Positions 43,383 through 52,099 of a stretch of DNA of 64,000 bases are shown here, one piece after another. Source of the stretch: Prosthecobacter debontii (GTDB lineage: Bacteria; Verrucomicrobiota; Verrucomicrobiia; Verrucomicrobiales; Verrucomicrobiaceae); the NCBI RefSeq assembly GCF_900167535.1, contig NZ_FUYE01000018.1, forward strand, positions 1 to 64,000, in the 5' to 3' direction. A program made the translations under genes and the position numbers. Within the stretch, counting starts at the first letter, position 1. Each line of letters starts with the position of its first letter. Under the pieces are notes generated by a model. That model saw only the letters and a list, made by a program, of their open reading frames with translations, ran no database searches and was not told where the DNA came from.

Positions 43383-44480
43383 ATGAAGTTCTCCATCAGC
43401 AAGGATTCTTTCCAGCAGGCCATTCAGCAGGTGCAGCACGTCGTCAGTGCACGCACCACTCTGGCTATCCTCTCCAACGTTTTGCTGCGTGCCCGTGAAG
43501 GCGTTTTGGAATTAACCACCACCGATCTGGATGTGGGGGTGACCTGTAGCGTGCCTGCGGAGGTGGAGGAGGAAGGCGCGACCACGCTGCCTGCTCGTCG
43601 TCTGGCGACGATCGTGCGTGAGCTTCCCTCCGAAGACATCGACATCAGTGTGGATGAAAAGAACGTTGCCTCCATCCGCAGCGGTCCTTCCTTCTTCAAG
43701 GTTCTCGGTCTGACCAGTGAAGAATTCCCAGCCCTGCCTCGTTTCGAAGGTGCCCGGGAGTTTCGCATGGATCAGCAGTTGCTGCGTGACTGCCTGAAAA
43801 AGACTTCCTATGCCATCTCCACGGATGAAACCCGTTATGTGCTGAATGGCATTCTGTTCTCCTTTAAAAACAACACCCTGACGATGGTGGCCACGGATGG
43901 TCGCCGCTTGGCCATGGTGGAGCAGGAGATCGAGTTCCCGCAGAGCCAGGAAGTCGATATCATCGTGCCGACCAAGGCCGTGAATGAGCTTTCCCGCCTG
44001 TTGAGTGATACCGGAGATGTAATCATCCGGGTCACGAATAGCCAAGTCGGTTTTGACTTCGGGGACGGCCTGCTCATCAGCAAGCTGATCGATGGCAACT
44101 ACCCGAACTACCGTCAGGTGATCCCTGGGGAAGCCAAGGAACGCATCGCTCTGGAACGTGAAGTTTTCCTCAAAGCCATCAGCCGTGTGTCCTTGCTGGC
44201 CAGTGAGAAGTCCAATTCTGTCAAATTCCAGTTCTCAGCCGGGCAGGTGGAAATCGTCGCTCAAAGCCCGGACATCGGGGAGGCTCGCGAAATTTTAGCC
44301 ATCAATTACAAGGGACCTGCGATCACAATCGCCTTCAATCCCGAATTCGCCATGGCTCCGCTGCGGAACCTGAGCGCCGACGAAGTGACTCTTCACCTCA
44401 TCGACGAGATCAGCCCCGGCGTCCTCCGCACCGGCAGCAGCTTCCTTTACGTGCTCATGCCGATGCGCGTGAACAGTTAA
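43383..44480 (+). CDS. dnaN: DNA polymerase III beta subunit (sliding clamp)
   Basis: The clamp ring holds DNA polymerase III on DNA. The 365-residue protein begins MKFSISKDSFQQAIQQVQHV and ends in the family-typical FLYVLMPMRVNS. The three clamp domains are evident: LELTTTDLDVGVTC in the first, LNGILFSFKNNTLTMVATDGRRLA in the second, and EKSNSVKFQFSAGQVEIVAQS in the third. It is not beside dnaA or recF here but leads a cluster with tyrA, aroA and cmk. Confidence 0.96.
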   Translation: MKFSISKDSFQQAIQQVQHVVSARTTLAILSNVLLRAREGVLELTTTDLDVGVTCSVPAEVEEEGATTLPARRLATIVRELPSEDIDISVDEKNVASIRSGPSFFKVLGLTSEEFPALPRFEGAREFRMDQQLLRDCLKKTSYAISTDETRYVLNGILFSFKNNTLTMVATDGRRLAMVEQEIEFPQSQEVDIIVPTKAVNELSRLLSDTGDVIIRVTNSQVGFDFGDGLLISKLIDGNYPNYRQVIPGEAKERIALEREVFLKAISRVSLLASEKSNSVKFQFSAGQVEIVAQSPDIGEAREILAINYKGPAITIAFNPEFAMAPLRNLSADEVTLHLIDEISPGVLRTGSSFLYVLMPMRVNS

Positions 44481-44507
44481 GCAAACCCCACTCCCCTCCT
44501 CAAACCG

Positions 44508-45038
44508 ATGCAGCGCCCCACGCATCTCCTCCTCCTTACCGCTGCGGCGGCAATTCTTGCCAGTTGTTACGGCCCGGCTCCTCGTCCTTTCGCTGGCCGA
44601 GGACGTTCCTTGGATGAGCCCCCGCGCTATGGTGATCCGAATCGGTATGTGGAGCCTGTGCCTGAAGGACCTGAGGGCATGGTAGGCCCCCAAGTGCCTC
44701 CCCCGAATCTCGACCCCTCTACAGGAGGCACCATGCCTCCCGTGGACCCCGGTCTGACGGTGACTCCCCCGGTTCCAGGAGGTGTGCCCACTCCTCCAGC
44801 CGGTAGTCCTTCCACAGTGACGCCTCCGGGCACCACCCCGCCGGTGGTGACGATACCCACGACACCGACTGCGCCAGCGGCTCCATCGGAAGTCCCCTTC
44901 GCACGTGCCGTCCCTGGCAAGCCAGGGTTCGTTTACAGCCCGAAGGACCCCAGCAAGATGATCAGTGTCGAAGGTCTGCGCCCGGGACAGAAAGCCAAGG
45001 ACCCCGAGACGGGTGTCATTTTCCGGGTTCCTTATTGA
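44508..45038 (+). CDS. Proline-rich lipoprotein
   Basis: The 176-residue protein has a lipoprotein signal (LLLTAAAAILASC, cysteine near 20). A Pro/Gly/Thr-rich low-complexity part of about 100 residues follows, then a short conserved-looking C-terminus (KPGFVYSPKDPSKMISVEGL, GVIFRVPY). That end resembles small SH3-like or surface-attachment tails seen in Verrucomicrobia. Function is unknown. It is between dnaN (27 bases) and tyrA (15 bases), so it is probably in the same transcript. Confidence 0.7.
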   Translation: MQRPTHLLLLTAAAAILASCYGPAPRPFAGRGRSLDEPPRYGDPNRYVEPVPEGPEGMVGPQVPPPNLDPSTGGTMPPVDPGLTVTPPVPGGVPTPPAGSPSTVTPPGTTPPVVTIPTTPTAPAAPSEVPFARAVPGKPGFVYSPKDPSKMISVEGLRPGQKAKDPETGVIFRVPY

Positions 45039-45053
45039 GCCCTCTCCTGGCGC

Positions 45054-45917
45054 GTGATCGCAGAGACATCCACCATCGCCATTTATGGTCCGGGTTTGCT
45101 GGGCGGTTCTTTAGCCCTGGCGATCCAGGATCGATTCCCTCAGGTGCGTCTGCGCCTGTGGGCTCGGCGTGAAGCGGCTGAGGCAGGCATTCGTCAGCGC
45201 GGTATTCAGGCCGCGTTTTTTACCGATGCCACAGCGGCCGCTCAGGGGGCCTCATTGATCATTCTGTGCACTCCGGTGGAGACCATGCCTGCGTTGGCGG
45301 CCCAGATCGCCCATGCGGAGCTGGCGCCTGATGGGCTGGTGACCGATGTCGGCAGTGTGAAGGGCAGCGTGGTGCGGGCTCTCGAGCCGGTGTTTGGCTC
45401 GCGTTTCATCGGCAGTCACCCCATGGCAGGCTCTGAGAAGACCGGCGTGGAGGCTGCTCGTGCAGATTTGTTTCAAAACGCCGTCTGTTTGATCACTCCC
45501 ACGACGACTGGTGAACCAGCCCCGCTGGAGACCCTGCGGGCTTTTTGGCAGGCGGTCGGCTGTCGGGTGCTGGAGATGACCCCCGAGGAGCATGACGATA
45601 AGGTGGCGCGCATTTCTCACCTGCCGCACATGATGGCGGTCGTCACGACCCTGGCCGCGTTACGCACCGATCCTGGGGCGGTGGCGTGCGTGGCCAATGG
45701 CTTCCGTGATACCACGCGCGTGGCAGGGGGAGATCCGGGTCTGTGGACGGGAATCGCGCTGGAAAACCGGGCAGCTTTGCTGACCCAGCTTCAGGCGGCT
45801 TCGGCGACTCTGACAGAGCTTCTTGAAATCCTTGGCAAGCCGGACGAAGAAGAGCTCCGCCGTTTTCTAGCCGAGGCACAGCGCCTCCGCCAGACTGTCC
45901 CGGCGGCCGTCTCCTGA
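45054..45917 (+). CDS. tyrA: Prephenate dehydrogenase
   Basis: Catalyses NAD(P)+-dependent oxidation and decarboxylation of prephenate in tyrosine synthesis. The 287-residue protein has the Rossmann motif IYGPGLLGGSLALA, the VTDVGSVKGS segment and the catalytic-histidine motif FIGSHPMAGSEKTGV. HDDKVARISHLPHM, typical of TyrA, follows. It starts with GTG at 45054, the codon just before the conserved N-terminus. aroA begins one base after its stop, so both aromatic pathway enzymes are co-translated. No chorismate mutase or ACT domain is fused. Confidence 0.92.
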   Translation: MIAETSTIAIYGPGLLGGSLALAIQDRFPQVRLRLWARREAAEAGIRQRGIQAAFFTDATAAAQGASLIILCTPVETMPALAAQIAHAELAPDGLVTDVGSVKGSVVRALEPVFGSRFIGSHPMAGSEKTGVEAARADLFQNAVCLITPTTTGEPAPLETLRAFWQAVGCRVLEMTPEEHDDKVARISHLPHMMAVVTTLAALRTDPGAVACVANGFRDTTRVAGGDPGLWTGIALENRAALLTQLQAASATLTELLEILGKPDEEELRRFLAEAQRLRQTVPAAVS

Positions 45918-45918
45918 T

Positions 45919-47277
45919 ATGGCCACTCTGAAAGTCCGCAAGCTCAAGTCCTTCCCCGCAGAAATCTCCGTCCCCGGAGATAAAAGCATCAGCCACCGCG
46001 CCGCGATGTTTGCCGGCATGGCCTCTGGCACCACTGTCATCGAGGGCTTCCTCCCCAGTGAAGACTGCCTCTGCTCCGTGAAAGCCATGGAGGCCATGGG
46101 GGCCACCGTCGAGCCTCTGGAAGAGACAGCAGGTATTGGCCTAACCAAGCTTGCGATCACGGGCAACGGTCCCAAACTCAAGGCACCTGCGGGTCCGGTC
46201 GATTGCGGGAACTCCGGCACTACTATCCGCTTGCTTTCAGGCATCTTGGCGGGGCAGGAGTTCACCACCGAGATGTTTGGAGATGCCTCTTTGTCCAAGC
46301 GCCCAATGAAACGTGTGGCCGATCCCCTCCGCCTCATGGGGGCTAAGGTGGAAGGCCAGGGCGAGAAGATTTGTGCTCCGCTGAAAGTCACCGGCGGTAA
46401 CCTGACGGCGATCGAATACACCCTGCCCATGGCCAGTGCTCAGGTGAAGTCTGCCATCCTCCTCGCAGGTTTGTTCGCTCCCGGGAAGACGACCGTGATC
46501 GAGCCTGTGGCGACCCGCAATCATACCGAGCGGATCATGTCCCACTTCGGCATCAAATGGCTGCGTGAGGGCAATGCCATCTCCGTCTATGGTGGCCAGA
46601 GCCCGCGGGCAACGGATCTCGTTGTGCCTGGAGACATCTCCAGCGCAGCCTTCTGGATGGTCGCTGCCGCTGCCAGCCCTGATCAGCAGATCACGCTTAA
46701 AAATGTGGGGCTGAACCCCACACGCACCGGCGTCATCAGCGTCCTGCTCCGCATGGGAGCGCATATCCATACCTCGGAGGAAACCAGCTCAGGCGAACCT
46801 CGCGGCAATGTGACGGTGCAAGGCGGCCAACTCAACGCCACCGTCATCGGTGGGGCGGAGATCCCGAACGTCATCGATGAACTGCCCATCTTGGCCGTGG
46901 CGGCTGCCCTGGCGGCTGGCACCACCCGCATCCAGGATGCTCACGAACTGCGCGTGAAGGAGACGGACCGCATCGCTGCGGTGGCTGAAAACCTCCGCCG
47001 CATGGGCGTGACGGTGACGGAATTTGACGATGGCATGGAGATCGTCGGTGGAGCCAAACTTCACGGGGCGACCATCAGCACTTATCACGACCACCGCATC
47101 GCCATGGCGTTCGCGATTGCAGGGCTCTTTGCCGAGGGAGAAACCGTTATCGAAGGTCCAGAGTGCATCAGCACCAGTTACCCAGGCTTTGAGCATGATC
47201 TGGCACTGTTCCAGAAAAATGAAAATGGCGAGGGCCCTATCCCGGTGATCTCCCGTGTGCCACGTAAGCTGAAGTAA
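45919..47277 (+). CDS. aroA: 3-phosphoshikimate 1-carboxyvinyltransferase (EPSP synthase)
   Basis: Joins phosphoenolpyruvate to shikimate-3-phosphate in the shikimate pathway. The 452-residue protein has SVPGDKSISHRAAMFAG at the start, GNSGTTIRLLSGILAG, the ASAQVKSAILLAGLFA segment, DELPILAVAAA and RVKETDRIAAVAENL. All are hallmarks of the enzyme. Its start lies one base after the tyrA stop, and cmk follows after 37 bases, a gene order common in several bacterial phyla. Confidence 0.96.
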   Translation: MATLKVRKLKSFPAEISVPGDKSISHRAAMFAGMASGTTVIEGFLPSEDCLCSVKAMEAMGATVEPLEETAGIGLTKLAITGNGPKLKAPAGPVDCGNSGTTIRLLSGILAGQEFTTEMFGDASLSKRPMKRVADPLRLMGAKVEGQGEKICAPLKVTGGNLTAIEYTLPMASAQVKSAILLAGLFAPGKTTVIEPVATRNHTERIMSHFGIKWLREGNAISVYGGQSPRATDLVVPGDISSAAFWMVAAAASPDQQITLKNVGLNPTRTGVISVLLRMGAHIHTSEETSSGEPRGNVTVQGGQLNATVIGGAEIPNVIDELPILAVAAALAAGTTRIQDAHELRVKETDRIAAVAENLRRMGVTVTEFDDGMEIVGGAKLHGATISTYHDHRIAMAFAIAGLFAEGETVIEGPECISTSYPGFEHDLALFQKNENGEGPIPVISRVPRKLK

Positions 47278-47314
47278 TCTCCTGTCCTCAGACCTCGATC
47301 TTTTCACCGCCCAC

Positions 47315-47947
47315 ATGCCCGCCCATTCAGTCATCACCATTGACGGTCCTGCCGCCTCCGGAAAAAGCAGCGTCGCCCGCATCCTGGCGCAGCGGTTGGG
47401 CTACACCTATGTGAATACGGGGAACATGTATCGGGCCATGACCTGGGCTGTCTTGGAAACCGGGGTGGACCCCGCCGATGCAGACGCGGTGCAGAAAGCT
47501 GCGGCTGGCGTCGCCCTGGAATCCCCGGTGTCCGAAGGACAGACTCAAGTCTGCGTCAATGGACGTCTCTTGACTGTCGAAGACCTGAACAGTGATCCAG
47601 TGAATCGCGGCGTCTCTCTCGTAGCTCGTGTGCCTGAGGTGCGGGCGCGCCTCGTGGCCGATCAGCGGGCTCTAGCGGCGATTGGACCCCTGGTCATGGA
47701 AGGGCGTGACATCGGCAGCGTGGTTTTCCCCGAAAGTCCGCTGAAGTTTTACATCGACGCCAGTGAAGAAGTTCGCGCGGCCCGCCGTCGTGCTCAGGGA
47801 CATGCGGATCAAGTGGCTGAGCGTGATCGCCTGGACTCCACCCGCAAGACCTCACCTCTGGTCATTCCAGAGGGCGCGGTTGTCATTGATAACAGCCATC
47901 TGACGCTGGAAGGGGCTGTGGATGCTGTGATGGCGCATTTGAAGTAA
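47315..47947 (+). CDS. cmk: Cytidylate kinase
   Basis: Phosphorylates CMP and dCMP with ATP. The 210-residue protein has the P-loop IDGPAASGKSSVARIL at its start, then YVNTGNMYRAMTW, VMEGRDIGSVVFP and FYIDASEEVRAARR. These are the recognised CMP-binding and lid regions. It follows aroA. In many bacteria rpsA comes next, but here an acyltransferase gene does. Confidence 0.95.
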   Translation: MPAHSVITIDGPAASGKSSVARILAQRLGYTYVNTGNMYRAMTWAVLETGVDPADADAVQKAAAGVALESPVSEGQTQVCVNGRLLTVEDLNSDPVNRGVSLVARVPEVRARLVADQRALAAIGPLVMEGRDIGSVVFPESPLKFYIDASEEVRAARRRAQGHADQVAERDRLDSTRKTSPLVIPEGAVVIDNSHLTLEGAVDAVMAHLK

Positions 47948-47954
47948 TCGGCAT

Positions 47955-48045
47955 TCAGAGGTCAGTATTCAGTTTCCTCCTCCGCACCACCCTGTTAAAA
48001 ACCTCTTCTGATTCACTGAAAATAGAAAACAGAACACTGATCACG
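47955..48045. repeat. Degenerate CTGAAAACTG-type intergenic repeat
   Basis: The cmk-plsC gap contains short AT-rich direct and inverted pieces (TTCAGAGGTCAGTATTCAG; then CACTGAAAATAG, ACAGAACACTGATCAC). The inverse of the latter resembles the run GTGATCAGTCTTCAGT at 62790-62805. Such TCAGT-rich tracts look like remnants of a dispersed intergenic repeat. Confidence 0.35.
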
Positions 48046-48065
48046 GTTCATTACCCCCTCCTCGC

Positions 48066-48677
48066 ATGACCCTGTCTTACCGAATCGGCCATACAGTCTT
48101 CCGAGCCTTCGCCCGGAGCTTTTATGACTTTCGGGTGATCGGAGAGGAAAACCTGAAGATGGAGGGGGCGGCCTTGATTGTGGCCAATCACGTGAGCTTT
48201 CTCGATCCTCCCTTCATTGGTCAGGCGTTCGATGAGCCGCTGTATTTCTTCGCTCGGAAGACTCTCTTCAATCATCCCTTGGCGGGAAGGATCCTGAGAA
48301 GCTGGCAGACCATCCCGATTGACCGGGACAAGCCGGATGCCTCCAGCCTGAAAGCCACCATCCGCCTGCTCAAGAGCGGGAAGAAGGTGCTCATGTTTCC
48401 TGAAGGCACCCGCAGCCCGGATGGTTATCTTCAGAAGGCCGAGGCGGGTGTCGGTCTCTTCATTGCCAAGAGTAGTGCCCCCGTGTTGCCCGTGCGTATC
48501 TACGGCAGCTACGAAGCCTATCCACGGGGGGCCAAGTTCATCCGCCCGGCGCAAATTCGTTTGGTGGTGGGAAAACCGTATGTGACGGACCTCAAGGCTC
48601 ATCAAGCGGAAGGCCGCAATCTTTACCAATCCCTCGCCGACGAAGTGATGGAGAGGATTGGAGGCCTTACTCTTTAA
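48066..48677 (+). CDS. plsC: 1-acyl-sn-glycerol-3-phosphate acyltransferase-like protein
   Basis: The 203-residue protein belongs to the PlsC/LPLAT family, which adds the second acyl chain in phospholipid synthesis at the inner membrane. It has the catalytic block NHVSFLDPP (HX4D), the glycerol-phosphate-binding block FPEGTRSP, and LPVRIYGSYEA near the third block. Length matches single-domain PlsC. A ligation or detergent-type acyltransferase of the same fold cannot be excluded. It is the end of the cluster begun by dnaN. Confidence 0.87.
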   Translation: MTLSYRIGHTVFRAFARSFYDFRVIGEENLKMEGAALIVANHVSFLDPPFIGQAFDEPLYFFARKTLFNHPLAGRILRSWQTIPIDRDKPDASSLKATIRLLKSGKKVLMFPEGTRSPDGYLQKAEAGVGLFIAKSSAPVLPVRIYGSYEAYPRGAKFIRPAQIRLVVGKPYVTDLKAHQAEGRNLYQSLADEVMERIGGLTL

Positions 48678-48689
48678 AGCTTTTGAAGG

Positions 48690-49994
48690 TCACTCCCGGC
48701 CGAGCAACTCACGCAGTTTTCGGCGGAGGGTGGCTCGGTTCATGTTGAGCGCAGCGGCGAGGCGGGTGGGCTTGTCTTCGTAGCGGGCGAGGAGCTCGGT
48801 GAGGAGGGGTTTTTCGATTTGCGCCAGCAGGGTGTCGTAGTCCGGGGTGTTCTCAACAGGGCAGGTGAGCTTTTGATCGAGCCAGGCGGTCATGCTGCGC
48901 ACCAAGGCGGTGTCCAGGTGAGAGGTATCTTGGCCTGTGGCCTGGAGGCTCGGCGGTAGGTGCCGGGGCAGGACTTGGGGGGAGGTGCAGACGGCGGCGG
49001 CATGCTGCATGGCGGCGGCCAACTCACGCACGTTCCCGGGCCATGGGCAGGCTTTGAGCAGACCGAGGGCCTCCACGGAGAGATGCAGATCCTTGCCGGG
49101 AGCGGCGTTTTTCAGCAGTTCGGCGGCCAAGGCAGGGATGTCCTCCGTGCGGTGAGAGAGGGCGGGGAGAGTGACCTGGAGGACACTGATTTGATAAAAC
49201 AAGTCTTCGCGGAATCTCCCCTGGGTGATGGCTTCCCGAAGATCCGAGGCGCTGGTGGCGAGCACGCGGGGGGCACCCGGCTCCGTGATGGTGCGCGCCA
49301 GGGTCGCCTGAAGGTGCAGCGGCAGGAGAGAGATTTCTTCCAGCAGGAGCACACCGCCGTTGCGGGCCTCATCCAGGCACTGTTGCAGCGTGGCTTCGGC
49401 TTGCTCAGCGGGCCACTCGTCGTAGCGATAGCGGGTCAGCGGTGAGGCGCTGCTCTGCGCGGCGATGATCTCCGCAGCCAGGGTCTTCCCCGTGCCGTGC
49501 TGGCCGGTGAGGAGCACCGGCACGCGGGCGGCGGCGGCCTGGGCGATCTGGGCAAAGGCACGCTGCATCTCGGGGGCGTTCCCGATCATCAACGAAGGAT
49601 CTGGGGAGGCGAAGGACGGGGGGAGATCGAGACGCGGCAGGTCCAGCAGGGCGCGGATCTGCGGTTGGATCTCGGCGAGATTCAGCGGTTTCAGGAAATA
49701 GTCATGAGCTCCCAGTCGGCGGGCCTCCAGGGCGTTTTCCAGGCTGCCATGGGCGGTGATGATGAGAATGGGCGGCGGCGTGGGGCCGGCACGCAGGGCG
49801 GACAGAACCTTCAGCCCGCTCATGTCAGGCAAGCCGATGTCCAGGAGCACGGCGTCAAACTGCTGGCGCTGGGCTTTGTCGAGCCCTCCTTGGCCTGAGG
49901 CGGCGACGACGGGTTCAGCCCCCAGACGGCGCACGACAGTGGCGAGGGCGGCGGCCAAAGCATATTCGTCTTCGATGATCAAGACTCGTGACAT
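48690..49994 (-). CDS. NtrC-like response regulator lacking the GAFTGA loop
   Basis: The 434-residue protein has a receiver domain (LIIEDEYALAAAL, phospho-acceptor in VLLDIGLPDMSG, lysine in YFLKPLN), an AAA+ domain and a Fis-type helix-turn-helix (KPTRLAAALNMNRATLRRKL). Walker A is GQHGTGKT. Walker B is GGVLLLEEI, with Glu instead of Asp. Only about 45 residues separate them. The GAFTGA loop that contacts sigma-54 is absent, and the FREDLFYQI segment has Gln where Arg is usual. It probably regulates DNA by another route than sigma-54 activation. The partner histidine kinase gene lies 13 bases upstream. Confidence 0.85.
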   Translation of the reverse strand: MSRVLIIEDEYALAAALATVVRRLGAEPVVAASGQGGLDKAQRQQFDAVLLDIGLPDMSGLKVLSALRAGPTPPPILIITAHGSLENALEARRLGAHDYFLKPLNLAEIQPQIRALLDLPRLDLPPSFASPDPSLMIGNAPEMQRAFAQIAQAAAARVPVLLTGQHGTGKTLAAEIIAAQSSASPLTRYRYDEWPAEQAEATLQQCLDEARNGGVLLLEEISLLPLHLQATLARTITEPGAPRVLATSASDLREAITQGRFREDLFYQISVLQVTLPALSHRTEDIPALAAELLKNAAPGKDLHLSVEALGLLKACPWPGNVRELAAAMQHAAAVCTSPQVLPRHLPPSLQATGQDTSHLDTALVRSMTAWLDQKLTCPVENTPDYDTLLAQIEKPLLTELLARYEDKPTRLAAALNMNRATLRRKLRELLGRE

Positions 49995-50007
49995 GCGCGA
50001 GCAACGG

Positions 50008-51348
50008 TTAAGATTTGCTCATCGGCAATGTGATCTCCACGAGAGCGCCTTCTTCGGGATGGTTTTTGAGCGTCATTTGACCCTCGTGGGCAGAAATGAT
50101 CTCCTGCGCGACGTTGAGCCCCACCCCCATGCCACCTTCTTTTTCGGTGAAAAATAGCTCCTCGCCGCGATCCAGTGCTGCCGAGGTGAACCCCGGGCCG
50201 TCATCATGAAAGCTGAAGACGATTGTCTGGTTCACCACCGCCAGACCGATGCGCAGTTCTCCGCCGGAGGGCATGGCCTGGATGGCATTGATCATGACGT
50301 TTCGAAACACCTGCTGGAGCCGTTGGCGATCCCCCGAGATGTGGTTGGCCTGCGCTGGCTGGTGGGCGGGCAGGGTCAGGATGACGCCGGCATGCTCGGC
50401 CTGCGGGCGCAGCAGCTCGGCGGTCTCCTGCAGCAGTGCGATGGAGTCCAAAGCCTGTCTCCGTGGGGCGGCGGGACGGGCCAGATAGAGCCACTGGTTG
50501 ACCAGCCCTTCGATCACCCGCACTTCAGCCAGGAGGTGACGCAGGCTGGTCTGGGATTCGAGATCCAGCTCCGCGGATTCCACGAGCTGGGCATGGAGCT
50601 GAATGGAGGCGAGCGGGTTTTTGATCTCGTGGGCTAAGCCCGTGGCCACCCGACCCAACAGCGCGAGCCGCTCCGACTGCTCGCGGCGTCGGCGTTCTTC
50701 GCCCAGTTCATCCCGGGCCTGGGTGAGGGCGCTGGCGAGGCGGCCGATCTCGTCATCACGCTCCGTCTCTGGCAGCAGGCGGTGAGGCTCGGCGAAGAAA
50801 CCTTGCAACCTGCGCGTGAGGCCGCTCACTGGGCCCACCACCTGCCTACCAATGACCCAGGCCAGCACGGCGGAGAATAACCAAAAGACGATCAAGGCGA
50901 ATCCGGTGGTGGGATGCCAGAGTGTGAGCATGACCGTGGGCGGCTCGCGGATGAAGATCATGTCATAGTCCGCATCCAGGTTCAGGATCAGCGCTTCACG
51001 TCCGGTGGGGAGCTGATGCACCTGACGGCTGGCGGATGTGCCCATGAGAGCGGCTGCTTCCTCCACAGGGATGGGCGGGAGAGGCTCCATCTTGCGGCGC
51101 TGGCGAAAGTGGATGTCCAGCCGCAGCAGGCGCTGGAGATCGCGAGCCAGCCGTTCACTGCGCGGGAGGTTCAGCCGCTGGACAAACTCCACATCATTCT
51201 GCGCCAGCGTGGCGAAGAGGTGTCTGGCCTCCTGCTGCTGCTGGTAGCTGAGCCAAGTGAGCAGAAGCAGGGAACCCACTGCCACATAGCCCACCATGAC
51301 CGCGACATGACGTGCGGCCAAGCTGCGGTGCCAGGTGGTGGTGGCCAT
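50008..51348 (-). CDS. Sensor histidine kinase
   Basis: The 446-residue protein has two membrane helices (about 15-35 and 150-172) flanking a periplasmic sensor part of about 115 residues. A HAMP-like segment follows (VVGPVSGLTRRLQGFF), then a HisKA domain with phospho-histidine in ATGLAHEIKNPLASIQLH. The HATPase domain has FRNVMINAIQAM, DDGPGFTS and GVGLNVAQEII. It resembles NtrB/AtoS-type kinases. It is encoded directly before the response regulator lacking GAFTGA, and together they form a two-component pair of unknown signal. Confidence 0.9.
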   Translation of the reverse strand: MATTTWHRSLAARHVAVMVGYVAVGSLLLLTWLSYQQQQEARHLFATLAQNDVEFVQRLNLPRSERLARDLQRLLRLDIHFRQRRKMEPLPPIPVEEAAALMGTSASRQVHQLPTGREALILNLDADYDMIFIREPPTVMLTLWHPTTGFALIVFWLFSAVLAWVIGRQVVGPVSGLTRRLQGFFAEPHRLLPETERDDEIGRLASALTQARDELGEERRRREQSERLALLGRVATGLAHEIKNPLASIQLHAQLVESAELDLESQTSLRHLLAEVRVIEGLVNQWLYLARPAAPRRQALDSIALLQETAELLRPQAEHAGVILTLPAHQPAQANHISGDRQRLQQVFRNVMINAIQAMPSGGELRIGLAVVNQTIVFSFHDDGPGFTSAALDRGEELFFTEKEGGMGVGLNVAQEIISAHEGQMTLKNHPEEGALVEITLPMSKS

Positions 51349-51409
51349 GAATGTAGAAAGAAAGGGGAGTGAGTCGCCTAACCAAGAATGGATCTGAAGT
51401 CTGGGCCTG

Positions 51410-51934
51410 TCACTCTGCTGAAGGCAGTTTCTGGATCACTTCCCTGACGATGGCCTCGGGGGTCTGCTCCAGGGAGACGGTGAGCAGGTCGGGCGTCTCT
51501 TCCAGGATGGCAAATTGACTGTCCAGCAGGCTGACCGGCATGTAGTGACCCTCACGCTTGGACATGCGTGAGAAGATCACCTCGCGAGAGCCCTTGAGAT
51601 GCACAAACACCAGTTCCTCGGGGCGATCTCCGGCACGCAGCTTGTCACGATAGATTTCCTTCAAAGCGGAGCAGGCCAGGATGTAGAGGGGGGCTTGACC
51701 ACGCATTTCTTCGATGCGGGCGCGGAGGGCTGCAAACCAGGGCCAGCGGTCTTCATCCGTCAGCGGGGTGCCAGAGCGCATCTTCTCCTTCGCCGCCTCG
51801 GTGTGGAAATCATCGGCGTCTTCACAAAGGGCACCGTAGTGCTGCGCCAGCATATTACCGATCAGAGTTTTACCACAGCCGCACACGCCCATGATGACGA
51901 GGGTGCGGGGCAGGGGAGAAGCAGAGGAAGACAT
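51410..51934 (-). CDS. gntK: Gluconokinase
   Basis: Phosphorylates gluconate to 6-phosphogluconate with ATP, feeding the pentose phosphate pathway. The 174-residue protein has the P-loop MGVCGCGKTLIG, the DADDFHTEAAKEKM substrate segment, the GTPLTDEDRWPW block and ILACSALKEIYRDKLR. All are diagnostic of the small GntK family. No gluconate permease or gnt regulator gene is adjacent, so expression is probably set elsewhere. Confidence 0.93.
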   Translation of the reverse strand: MSSSASPLPRTLVIMGVCGCGKTLIGNMLAQHYGALCEDADDFHTEAAKEKMRSGTPLTDEDRWPWFAALRARIEEMRGQAPLYILACSALKEIYRDKLRAGDRPEELVFVHLKGSREVIFSRMSKREGHYMPVSLLDSQFAILEETPDLLTVSLEQTPEAIVREVIQKLPSAE

Positions 51935-52099
51935 GGGGATGGTTAGAAAAAGGGAGGAAAGACTCTACGGGACGCGTTCCTGCCCACGCAGGCAAGATGG
52001 ATTTTGTTCCGCCGGGAGAAGAAATTACGGCTTTCACCCGGCTCCCGCGTCTAAGCCTTTGCGTCTCGCCTGCCTTTGGATGAAACTTTGCGTCCCTGT

